Part shown: piece by piece, positions 1 to 12,500 of the stretch
How positions within the stretch are numbered: the stretch's first letter is position 1
Layout of the letters: the number at the start of each line of letters is the position of its first letter
Assembly (NCBI RefSeq): GCF_964204645.1
Contig: NW_027437432.1
Location: 149,653-213,652 of the forward strand
Source: Tubulanus polymorphus
Taxonomy: Eukaryota > Nemertea > Palaeonemertea > Tubulaniformes > Tubulanidae
DNA length: 64,000 bases
Direction of reading: 5' to 3'
Notes under the pieces: model-generated
What the model was told of the DNA's origin: nothing
Databases searched by the model: none
Seen by the model: the letters and a program-made list of their open reading frames with translations, nothing else
Translations under genes and position numbers: made by a program

Positions 1-51
1 CCTATTTTTCTAGTACCGAGGTATAAATGAACTACTGTGTTCACTCAGTGG

Positions 52-252
<201 letters not shown>

Positions 253-678
253 AGATAAGGGGCTGTTCAGGTGTGATGGATAGAAACACATTGCTGATTA
301 CAATATAACTGTATCTACTCGCAATACAAGTAATTACACACATTTACGATAGGTACAATAGGTACAATAGATGTGCATCGAATCTGTTTTTAATTTGTAT
401 AAGTTTTAGCTCTATTTAAACTATATAAACTTCAGATTAGAATCAACTACACATCGTGAAAACACTTTGAGTAACTAACAGTCTCCAGAAAAATCGAAAT
501 AAATTCCACTGGACTCCAGTTGCACGGTCAACAGATTGAATCAGTCTCAAGACTTCTCATCTTGGTACCAGTTTTATGATTACGCAATTGAATCCAGTGT
601 ATATATATATATATATATATCTGTACTACCTACTCATAACAATAAACAGTATATTTGGGTATATAGAAACAGTCTCAC

Positions 679-3180
679 CATGTCAGCACCGCTGTCGAGG
701 GCGCATAGTTTCAAGGCCTGGTTCTTACAATCAATAATCACATTCATCATTACACAGCATTCTATCGGGAATAAGTAATCAGTTCCTTTACTGCCTTTCT
801 TTAACCACATTTCAAACGCTTTCAATGTCCTACAAAACATAATTATGACAATAATTACAGCTTTATTCAGTCATAAATTTACCCCAGCAAATCATCCATA
901 ACCAATTACAGTGCAATTTAATATAGCTAAACCAATCAGATTGCAGGATCGATGAAGCTTCTCAACCAATCAGATTGCAGGATGAAGTGTCTCAACCAAT
1001 CAGGTTGCAGGGTAAAAGGGTCTGTTTCTTGTACATGGTTGATGGGGTTAGAGATGATTTGCTGATTACAAATTGAATACATTTCTCACACCACATATCA
1101 CACTGTAACCTGTATATCCATCATACACTGTACCCCGATACACTGTACCCTGATACACTGTACCCCGATACACTGTACCCCGATACACTGTACTCTGATA
1201 CACTGTACCCTGTATTTCCATTCTATATATAAAACCTTTAGATAGAAATTATCTGCTAAAGTAGAATGGTCACTTATAACATAAAATAAGTCTTTAGGTA
1301 GTTTCAATGTTTGTTTTAGCAGCCAAATAAATGTTCAATGTAACACTTATAGAAAATAACGGTTACATCCAGTATGAGAGAGAGAGAGAGATAGCTATTA
1401 ATTAAACACACTTTTCGCCAATTAGATTCTGTTAGTTCACAGTATTTAGATTGTTTAATAGATGCATTCAGATCCTTATATAAGCTGTACATGCACATGT
1501 ACATGCACATGTACATGTATATATACTATTGAAGTTATAAGCATAATAAATGATATTAGTTGAAAAGCTTTATAAACTCTGGGTTATTCTTAATAAAGCA
1601 AACTGTCAAATCTCAAAGATATTTTCAAATTTGAAACCTGAATTTTGATGAGAGGTGACAATTTTTCTGTATAAATGATTGAAAATGTGGCCCACTTTTC
1701 AACGCTCCAATTTTCACGGCAGTTCGCGCTGCATGTTATAAATTCTTTAAACACACATTGTTGACCTTCGGGTGATCCAGTGTATAATGTGTTCAAATAG
1801 CAATTCCGAATCCTTAAATACAATATAACATCTCACTAATCAACTCAATGTTTCCTCATTCTCTAAAACCAGACTTGGGTTCAGTTTCATGAAAATCTTT
1901 AAGCTAAAAACGGTTGAGTTTGATTTTGTTGTCATCTTGAAAACATGAAGCAACTACATGTACATGGAAATTGAACTTTTTGGAGAAACCCGAGTTTCAT
2001 TTCTAAAACAGTTTATTCTAGAAAGATGAGACATCTTTTCTAGAGGTATCTTTAGATCAAATCACTAGTAGACAATTCGATGATCTCATGGGGGGAATTA
2101 TGGAGACAGACATCCTTTCTGAAAGGGTCGACGGATCAAGGTACCTCAGGTGAAGGTAATAGGAATTCAATTAAATAAAATGAATTGATTTGAAAGTTTA
2201 CCTCTTTCCTGCAGCTTCAATCATATCAGCAGCCATTAGTTTTAACCGGTGATCGAGATGTTCAGCGAATACCTCTTCAGGCCAGTGTAAATCACGTATA
2301 AACGACTGTAACGCATCTAATTTCCATAACATATCCTCAGATGTAGCACATCCATTACTGAAATAATCATCGCCATATTTCACTTTACTTTGACGACAAA
2401 CTTTGTTCCAACCCTTGTGGCTACCTCCCCCCTACTGGAGTAGTGGTCTTACCCTTGTGGCTACCTCCCCCCTACTGGAGTAGTGGTCTTACCCTTGTGG
2501 CTACCCCCCCTGCTGTAGTAATGGTCTTACCCTTGTGGCTCCCAACGCTCTTTTTCAAATCCTTTATGAATTGATTGAGCGATTGAAGACTCCATCAGAT
2601 CAACGTATCGTACGACTTGAGGTGCAAAAACATCCCGTAAATGGTTGTGAAATTTACCACCGTTTAAATTTTCTGAAACGAACAAAAAATGAGAAATTCT
2701 CATTGAAACAAGTTATCTCAGAGCCGACCATGGCAAGTGAGGATGCACCAGGTGTCACTAGTGTGCAGTAGGACAACAGTTACTGCGGCAATAGAGAATT
2801 CCACTTATGTCAAGTGAGGAACCACCAGGTGTCACTAGTGTTCAGTAGGACATTAACTACTGCAGCAATAGATAATTCCACTTATTTCATGTGAGATTCC
2901 ACCAGGTGTCGCTATTATCGAGAATGAACTACGTTTAGGTTGAACAGTCGTATTGATACGGGCATGCCATCTGGCGGGATGTACCGGAGAATTTGTAAAT
3001 GAATGAGTTAATGTATAACATACCGTCATTGCGTAGATAGTCATTGAGTAATTGGAATAGAGGGAAACTATCCCAGGTATCCGGGGGTTGACCTTCTAAC
3101 ACAGCATCCATATCAACAGCAAACAGTGACCAGAATATCTCAGCATGTTCAACGAGTAAATCACTAAACCAAGCAAATGC
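679..3180 (-). CDS. CADPS: CADPS exons 18-21: MUN-like domain continued, runs off the window
   Basis: Exons 3180-3024, 2672-2531, 2357-2202 and 829-679, residues about 927-1128. Conserved blocks are [40 protein letters not shown] and [10 protein letters not shown], then [14 protein letters not shown] and [20 protein letters not shown], then [20 protein letters not shown] and [20 protein letters not shown], then [19 protein letters not shown] and [11 protein letters not shown]. Exon 21 ends at 679 with donor GTGAGA in phase 0. I see no further CADPS exon between 1 and 678, so the C-terminal exons lie outside. The donor end of exon 19 is tandemly duplicated at 2411-2530. Confidence 0.95.
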
Positions 3181-6100
3181 CTACAACATCAATATCAATA
3201 AATCATCATCAGTTCTGTATCACCACCAGGGGGCGTTCGTTACTCAATGTATATTTCATTTCAACCATAGCCCAGTTCACTGAATTCTAATTCTCTGAAT
3301 CCCAGTTCCATGGTTAGTGTTTTTTTCCAATTTCAGTTTCACAGTTTGAATTATAACCTGTTTGTTGGTAGTTTCCAGTTCTATCTTCCACAGTTGTGGA
3401 AATTGATTCTTTAATTCTAAGTGACCAACAATTTGTAAGTTTTCAATGAAATATGAACTCATTAGTTACAACTGTGCAACTGGAGTCATCACCTTTAAGT
3501 CCAGAAGTAGTCTCTTTAATCTTATGGCTGGTCACAAATTGTAAGATAGGCTATAGATGGTGTTAAGCGATGTCCGTGTGATACTGGGTGCTGGTTAAAA
3601 TTCAAATAAACTCTTGAGAAAAACTTCTGCCAAAACCTTCACATTTATATGTTAAATCATTTAATCGCCCAAGATATGAATTAGCAGAAATATCAGAATA
3701 TTATTGTAAGCAACAGTTGTCATACACTGACAGTAAGCTTCAGAATGATTCATTGTTTCCTCAATTCAATATTTAGCTATTTTAGGTTTAAGTGTTCACA
3801 GTAGACTCGGTCTGACCAGGGATTTTCCAATCAAGTCAAATTTTAAAAGAAATTTCTCTAATAAAACGTAATAAGTTGTTTTAGTAAGAGGCTAACCCTA
3901 ACAACTTGCAACCAAAATGGACCTGCTAACCCTAACTCATAACCCATGCTTGTCCATAACCCTAACCCTAGCTGCAGCCCCCAGCGGGATTTGAACCTGG
4001 GTCTCTCAGTTGCCAGTCCTCTGTCCTAACCACTAGACCACTGAGCTGTAGTGACTGACTGAGATTGGAAGTTTGTATCATTGGTGACCAGTCAGGTGTG
4101 GTGACTGGTGACCAGTCAGGTGTGGTAACTATATGCACTAATAATACCCACTATCATTGTCTGAGTTCCCAATTGCCAGCAGTGAAATTATACCAGCAAC
4201 GAGGGGCATCAGAGGAGAATGTGTCCCAGCAGTTTACTAGAACAACTTAGGAATCACATGCATTTCTATCCTCTTTGAATTGGTCTAACGGGTCCCAAGA
4301 CAAACAAGAGTCTACTGTAACATTAAGCAGATATTTAGTAATTCAATTAATATCATATACATTGTGCTTGATTTTGATTAGTAGCAGGATTCAGAACCAG
4401 CAGGATTCAGAACCAGCAGGATTCAGAACCAGCAGGATTCAGAACCAGCAGGATTCAGAACCAGCTTAGAATCATTGAAATTCTTGATACTTTTTTTAAG
4501 CGAGAACTTTTCCCGAAATAGAAATCTTTTAAAAAATACCCGCGCTCGAATTTTCCTCGGATTTATGGGCTATAAAGAAACAACAACATTGCAATTTTCT
4601 GAATCATCAAAAATTTAACGATAAATTTTTTCTATTTTCTATCGAGTGGATAAATTTTTCTGTGAAATTCTCTTGTCAACCGTAATTTTTCTCTCTTCAT
4701 TGATAAAATAGAATCTATTTAATTCTGAGACATGCACCTACTGAAACTAGAGTGAGAAAAACATGACACATCTTAAAAATGTCTAAAAAACACATTTTGT
4801 TCTGGCTATAAAAATTTAGCTACAATCTTGACTTTAAAAAGTGCTATCGATTAACAGATAATATAGAATAATGTGTGATGTATGAAAAAAGAATTTAAAC
4901 AAATTTTAACATTTTTTCTTGTTCAAATTATGAATTCAAAAGTATTAAATCATATATCCAAAATGTACCTTTTCTTTTACAAGCCCCAAAAGAACTGAAA
5001 TTTCTTTTTGGAAGTGTTCGTAAATTGCTCGCAGTATTTTATGGCCCAGCGATTTTCAATTAATAGAAACTCAGCCTGGTCTCACTTTTCGTAGGAGTCT
5101 TGCAGCGTTGGTCCATGTTTTCTGACGAGGACACCCTGAGTTTAACATTTACCGGTAAATATTTCTCAGATATCTCGATATCATGTTCCACAGTTGAGTC
5201 AGAGATTTAACTCTTCAATTATCAGTGGAATCTGATGAGCAACACTTTGTTGAAATAAAACCTCTTAATTGAGCTCTCTATATAAAACCCTTTCATCGTG
5301 GTTTCGAACTCTTATCGGGCAAAACGCTTGCACCCAACAGTATCTTAGTCAACATTTCAAATTTTTCATAAACAAAAATTAATCCTCGAAGAAAAACAAC
5401 TTAATCAAAACGTGATGAGTTTTTACTTTCAAAGAAGAAATAACCAAAAATAAAACCAAATCGCAGAAATAGAATATTCTAAATTTTCAAGCAACGGAAA
5501 AAACCGTGTGGACAAAACTCACCGTTTTAAAGCCCTAAATTAAAAGACACAACACGTTAAATATGAGAAATAGAAAGAGAGAGAGAGAGAGAGAACATGC
5601 AACAATGGACTTGTGGTGTGGTCTGAACCAGTGGTGAGGTCGGAACTGTCACTGACCCCACACAATCATTGTAATGCTGAATTCACATTCTAGATACATT
5701 ACACATTATGTTATTCTAGTGTAGCTATAAATCTGCAGCCTGGAACTCGCAACCCTTCAAACTTTCACTCGCGTATTTTTGTTTGTAGTTAACTCACAAT
5801 TAAGAATGTCTCAGGGGAAGCACTGAACACATGTATAGTGTGGAGTGTGGCCACGGGTACAGGGTCCGGGCTGTAGATTGATATCTGCATAACACCATGT
5901 TATTCATCTATTTAAATTCTATTATCATAAATTTGCATATATTAGCAGGTGCTGCCACCTATGCTGTATAAGAATCAACCGCAGGAACCCCCTTCAACTA
6001 GTCACACTCTATCCATAGTAGCATGCGTCCAAACATTTTGAAAAAAAAATGCAATAAAATTTTGCGATATTATGAGAAAACTTCATGCATTAAAAACACT

Positions 6101-6506
6101 GCATCACTGGCGGTCAAACTGTGCGTAATTTATGTTCGGTTTGAGATGTTAAATATTGAAAGAATAAGCTCTATTTCATACAATTCAATCGATGTGATTT
6201 TTGGAACGGCTTATTTTTTCTCAAGGTGCATTTTAAACAAACGCAACTAAATGAATAGCACATGAGAATTAGTAATAGTTAAATCCTTGAGTAGTAATAA
6301 TAATTATTATTATTATTATTATAATTAATGATAATAATATTAAGAAAAAGTGTATATAATTAATCGATAAATAATAAAAAAATCTAGAAAACCCAAAAAA
6401 TGATTGATTGACCTGTGACTGAGGAATTCTCTTTTGATGTGGATCTCGACGCTTTAAATATAATAATAATAACAACATTTCAATAGAGATCTGTGGCAGC
6501 AGCAGC

Positions 6507-6545
<39 letters not shown>

Positions 6546-9500
6546 GGATTAGAATTAGACACCCCCTCCACACAGTTTGTGATTAGTCCCCTATATAAAC
6601 ATATGACTAATTCTACTGAGCTGAAATAACGTACATATCTCGCCACATGCAAACATTGCATTTAACTCCATTGAATAATCATATATATATACTCACAATG
6701 AGTGAGGGGTGGAGTGGAGGGAGGGGGGAGCAGGGGGTGAAAGGGGGAGGGAGGAGTACAGGTGTTTATATCACACATATATATGTATAATATATATAAT
6801 ATATCAATGCATATTGTGGGTATTTGTGCTGCACTATTAAACCCACTGAGAGGAGGAGAACACTTCAGCTGAGACCCGTCTAGGAAACCCTGGCTCGCCC
6901 ATAGATACTGTATTTACCAGTTAACCTATTGACTTGTGGGACCCGTGGATACTGGCCCGGGTGACCCGTGAACAATGGCCCAGGTGGTCCGTGGACATTG
7001 ACCCGGGTGATCTGTAGACATTGGCCCCAAAGACCCATGGACATTGGCGCGGGTGACCCGTGGATGTTGGCGCGGGCGACCCATGGACATGGTGAATGTT
7101 GGTGCAGGTGACCCGTGGATATTGGCGCGTGTGACCCGTGGATGTTGGCGCGGGTGACCCGTGGATGTTGGCGCGGGTGACCCATGGATGTTGGCGCGGG
7201 TGACCCATGGACATTGGCATGGGTGACCCATGGACATTGGCGCGTGTGACCCGTGGATGTTGGCGTGGGCGACCCATGGACATGGTGGATGTTGGCGTGG
7301 GCGACCCATGGACATGGTGGATGTTGGCGTGGGCGACCCATGGACATGGTGGATGTTGGCGCGTGTGACCCGTGGATGTTGGCGCGGGTGACCCGTGGAT
7401 GTTGGCGCGTGTGACCCGTGGATGTTGGCGCGTGTGACCCGTGGATGTTGGCGCGTGTGACCCGTGGATGTTGGCGCGTGTGACCCGTGGATGTTGGCGC
7501 GGGTGACCCGTGGATGTTGGCGCGGGTGACCCGTGGATGTTGGCGCGTGTGACCCGTGGATGTTGGCGCGTGTGACCCGTGGATGTTGGCGCGTATGACC
7601 CGTGGATGTTGGCGCGTGTGACCCGTGGATGTTGGCACGTGTGACCCGTGGATGTTGGCGCGTGTGACCCGTGGATGTTGGCGCGGGTGACCCGTGGATG
7701 TTGGCGCGGGTGACCCGTGGATGTTGGCGCGGGTGACCCGTGGATGTTGGCACGGGCGACCCATGGACATGGTGGATGTTGGCGCGTGTGACCCGTGGAC
7801 ACTGATACGTAGCTATTAACTTGATTAAAATCAGTATGAAATACAGTGTCTTACCTCAGCGTGGTGCTCCTCATTCTGTTGTAGAACTTCTATACACAGT
7901 TCAGCTAGATGTATAATATCTTCTAAACGTCGTTCTGAAGATACATCATTACACAATGAGTCTGACCGTCACACACACACACAAACATCAATAAAGAAAG
8001 AGAAAGAAAGAAAAAAAACACATAAAATGTGAGAAATAGAGAAGGAAATCAGTTCACAAAAGACAAGTGCGGCAGCTTTATCTAACCAGGTATAACCAGG
8101 TATAGTGAGTTAAACCTGGTATAGTGAGTTAAACCTGGTATAGTGAGTTAAACCTGCACTTTAAACTGACAAAACATTTAAAACTATTATTTCAATATAC
8201 ATGAAAAGCATGAACTGTTTAATAAAATAATTTCATATTTCATTGAATCATGGCAAAATCAACGTGGCAGTACATATCAACAGTTGAAACATAAAAAACA
8301 TTGCGATTCAAAAAGGAATTTGCGATAAAATAATAAAAGCTATAAATCAGTAAAATATCAGAATCAAAATATCGACTGAGTCCCTCGATTCTCTACACTA
8401 GACTATGTACAATAACCCTGAACATGAAGAGGGAGGGGGAGGGGAGTTCTGTAGTTACCGGTATTGAGGGGGAGGGGAGTTCTGTAATAACCGGTATTGA
8501 GGGGGGAGGGGAGTTCTGTAATAACCGGTATTGAGGGGGGAGGGGAGTTCTGTAATAACCGGTATTGAAGGGGAGGGGAGTTCTGTAATAACCGGTATTG
8601 AGGGGGGAGGGGAGTTCTGCAATAACCGGTATTGAGGGGGAGGGGAGTTCTGTAATAACCGGTATTGAGAGGGGAGGGTTCTGTAATAACTGGTATTGAG
8701 GGGGAGGGGAGTTCTGTAATAACCGGTATTGAGGGGGGAGGGGAGTTCTGTAATAACCGGTATTGAGGGGGGAGGGGAGTTCTGTAATAACCGGTATTGA
8801 GAGGGGAGGGGAGTTCTGTAATAACTGGTATTGAGGGGGAGGGGAGTTCTGTAATAACCGGTATTGAGGGGGGAGGGGAGTTCTGTAATAACCGGTATTG
8901 AGGGGGAGGGGAGTTCTGTAATAACCGGTATTGAGGGGGAGGGGAGTTCTGTAATAACCGGTATTGAGGGGGAGGGGAGTTCTGTAATAACCGGTATTGA
9001 GGGGGAGGGGAGTTCTGTAATAACCGGTATTGAGGGGGAGGGGAGTTCTGTAGTAACCGGTATTGAGGGGGGAGGGGAGTTCTGTAATAACCGGTATTAA
9101 GGGTTGATGGCTATTCGTTTTTTAATTTCATAGTAATTGATCCCGCAATACAGAAATTACCTACAAAAAGCGAATCGGAATAATCTAAAAAAGATAACAT
9201 CCTAATGGTGGATTCTTATAGTTCATTTATTTTCATGGTTTGATTTATTTAGATCCACCATTTCAGATATGAAAATGAATTTGAATCTAACATTGATCGA
9301 TGGAAATAAAATCACCTTTTTTTCCTTGTTCTCGACCTATGTGAGTAATTAATAACAATCATAGATTATCAATATTTATCTCATTCCTTGTTATTTAATA
9401 CAATTCTTGTTTCACATCAAAATACGACATAATACCAGGAAACAGTTCCACAGTTCCGGGCCCAGTTCCACAGTTCTGGACCCAGTTCCACAATTCCGGG

Positions 9501-12500
9501 CCCAGTTCCACAGTACTGAACCTAGTTCCACAGTTCAGAACTCAGTTCCACAGTACTGAACCTAGTTCAACAGTTCAGGACCCAGTTCCACAGTTCCACA
9601 GTTCATAGTTAATATTTGACTTGAGAGTTTGAACTAATTTCAACTCTAGTCAAATAAACCGACAATGTAGAAACTGGATCTATTATCTTCATCGAAAACA
9701 TGAAGCAACAGATAGCATGCTAAACCAAAAACCATATATTTGAGTTGAACTTTGTCGTGAAACTGGCCCCGGGTGTAATTTCACAAATTTGGGTCCGAAA
9801 AATATCTAGAGTTTGTAGAAAAACTTACCTTCAATTTTTGCATATTCAGATATTCTGGTATAGTTAACTAGTGCTGCATTTTCCAGACATTTTTTAATGA
9901 CGTTTCTGACCTCTTCAGGAGGAACAGGAGTGACTATATCCTTCATTAAAACCTGTCAATATTCAATAAACTGATTATATTCATCGTCTAATATTCTCAC
10001 CATTTCTAACATTTTCTTGAAAATAAATTGGGAAATTTTTAAAATCCAAAGAAGTTTAACTTAAATGAAAATTGTTTATTTTTCTTCTTTCTTTAACTAA
10101 ATTAAATTAGGAATTCAGTCAAAATTAAGACGACGCGAGTAATTTAGAATCAGTTATAGAATCTCAATATTTTGGGGAGGGTTAGTTAAACATTTCAAGT
10201 ATACCGCATACTGGTCAGTTGGTCAATTAGTCTCACCACGGAACAGTGGCTTTGATCTAAATGAATGGTCACTAATTGAAGAAATAATTAGTTAGTGACC
10301 ACTGGTCAAACTAATAACCCTTTCATGTGAGTGACCAAATTGTTAGTAAACATTTTAAAACATTTACAAAACAACTTTTAAAATGATGATTAAACAAAAA
10401 AAATATACAACAAAATTATTACCGAAAATATTCCTGAAATCAACAGAGACAAAAAACTGTTTTCTACTAATGAGCGGAGGGCAGACATTGACTGACAACA
10501 TCAGGGGGGTTAAAATGTAGTGCCCCGGGGCCACAGTGCCCCGAACAGCCCAGCAACCACTTCACGAAGGGGTATATGAATACATTCGAACCTCTTGCCA
10601 TTTTTCAAAGACATGATTTACAGGAAAAATATCAGCAGGACGAAGGCAAACCTGAAACAGAATACTTCACACGATCTCATCTGACCTTCACTTGATTCTG
10701 TGTCCTGTGAAACTAGGACTGTTTAATAACACACTCGGCCACACACTCACTGACACACTCACTCACACACTCACTGAGACACTCACACTGGTTTTTGACA
10801 CTAAAAGCATTTTTTATTAGTCATTATTCAAAACATGGATGACCAGCCAAGGTCAAGGTTGATATCGGTGTGTTCTGTGTACTTTAATTATCCGATATTT
10901 GTCCTATTTTTGTGTTTGATAGAAATATTGAATTTCACACTAGATACAGTCAGTAATATAGCGCAGTGTTTTCTCAATATCGATAGTTTATTCTGAGAAT
11001 AATCAACAGTAAATTTACCTCAATTAAAAATACAGTTATCTATAAGCAAGCTTAATTAATACTAGACATTCTTATTGGACCAAACACAGGGAGGGGGTGG
11101 TAGTTGTTGTACGAACCCCTTACAGTCTCCTCGGGCAAGACACTTATCCTCATTGCCTCTCTCCACCCAGGAGTTAATGGGTAACGGCCTGATAGATGAC
11201 TCCTGAGCGCCTAGCAGCTGTTCGGATGTTACTTCTACCCGGAGAGAGATGACTGATAAATGGTTTGGAGTTATTGGCTGGGGGTGATAACGATAGCACC
11301 GTTGAACGTTGTATCACTGTGAAAATGGCGCTTTGTTCATAGCATACGACAACCCTTCAGGGCTTAAAGCAAATCTACTTCCAGTAATTGAAAACTAAAA
11401 AGCACCAGAAATGACAATGGCCCCGAAAAACTAAGCATTGTTGATGATTATAAAGAAATTCCAAATTTCAATCGTAAAAAATCAGTGGAATTTCTACAAA
11501 GTGTAATAAATGCCGAGGCAGTGAAAACAACCCGAAGCAGCAAATAAAAATATTATTTAAAAAGCAGAAAGCAACAAATAAAATGAAGCGTAACGTGCCC
11601 CGAGACATTGCACTATCACATTGATAAGCTGAGGGGGCAGTCGTCAAAAACTAAATCTGAATCTATAAAATATTGAAACAAATCTCGAATAACTTTTCTC
11701 TGGAATAAAAAACTAGTGAAGAGTTGACTTTTCCAAACAAAAATTCAGTTTGAAAATATGTTTTTTCCTCTAAAATGGAAAAGTGAACCCTCCAAAAACT
11801 CAATAAAGTTTTAGTCAAATGTAGTTAAGCCATCGCAAGTCGTCACATTTCTGTAGCCATCTTTTTAGTCTAAATTTGTATTCACAAGTTAATGTAATAC
11901 TTAAAGTGTAGTTGATTATTTGGGTAATGATCATTAACAACCACGCTGACAGAAACTGAATTCATCTCTTCATCAAACTCCTCTTCATATTCAACTATCT
12001 AACGATTGATATCTAGAATATTCAAGCGATATTTTGCGAGACTTTTCTCGATGCTTTCATCACAAAATCGTGAGCTTAAGCGTGAGAAAAAGATAACAGT
12101 AGTTGCTCTCACTGTGATTGTGATTGAGATACACGTCTTGCTGTGGTCATTCGTTTCAGTAAATGTTTTCTAAATGAAATATCAGAAGCTATAGCTCTAT
12201 ATCTATATGATTACGATGAATTGAAACCGATGATGTTAATATTTGAAATAGTGTTTAAACTCTGCTGTGAATATAAGCTACAATCAGAGTGATTATAATT
12301 ATATATATATATAATAAAATACTTGCAGGAGATCGGAACATCTGCAAATAACAATCAATATATTAATATTTATCTAAATATATATCCATGATACACATAT
12401 TTATTCCGATATCGATAGAATTCAAGTCGGTCGAAAAGATGATTATTTGATTTTCATTTTTTCTAATCATGAATATACCAGGGGGGGGGGGGTCTCCTGC

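Noticed and set aside
6880-7802. Three overlapping minus-strand open frames of 275-296 codons
   Set aside because: All arise from the 23-bp minisatellite, which stays open in all three frames of the minus strand; no non-repeat coding sequence and no splice signals.
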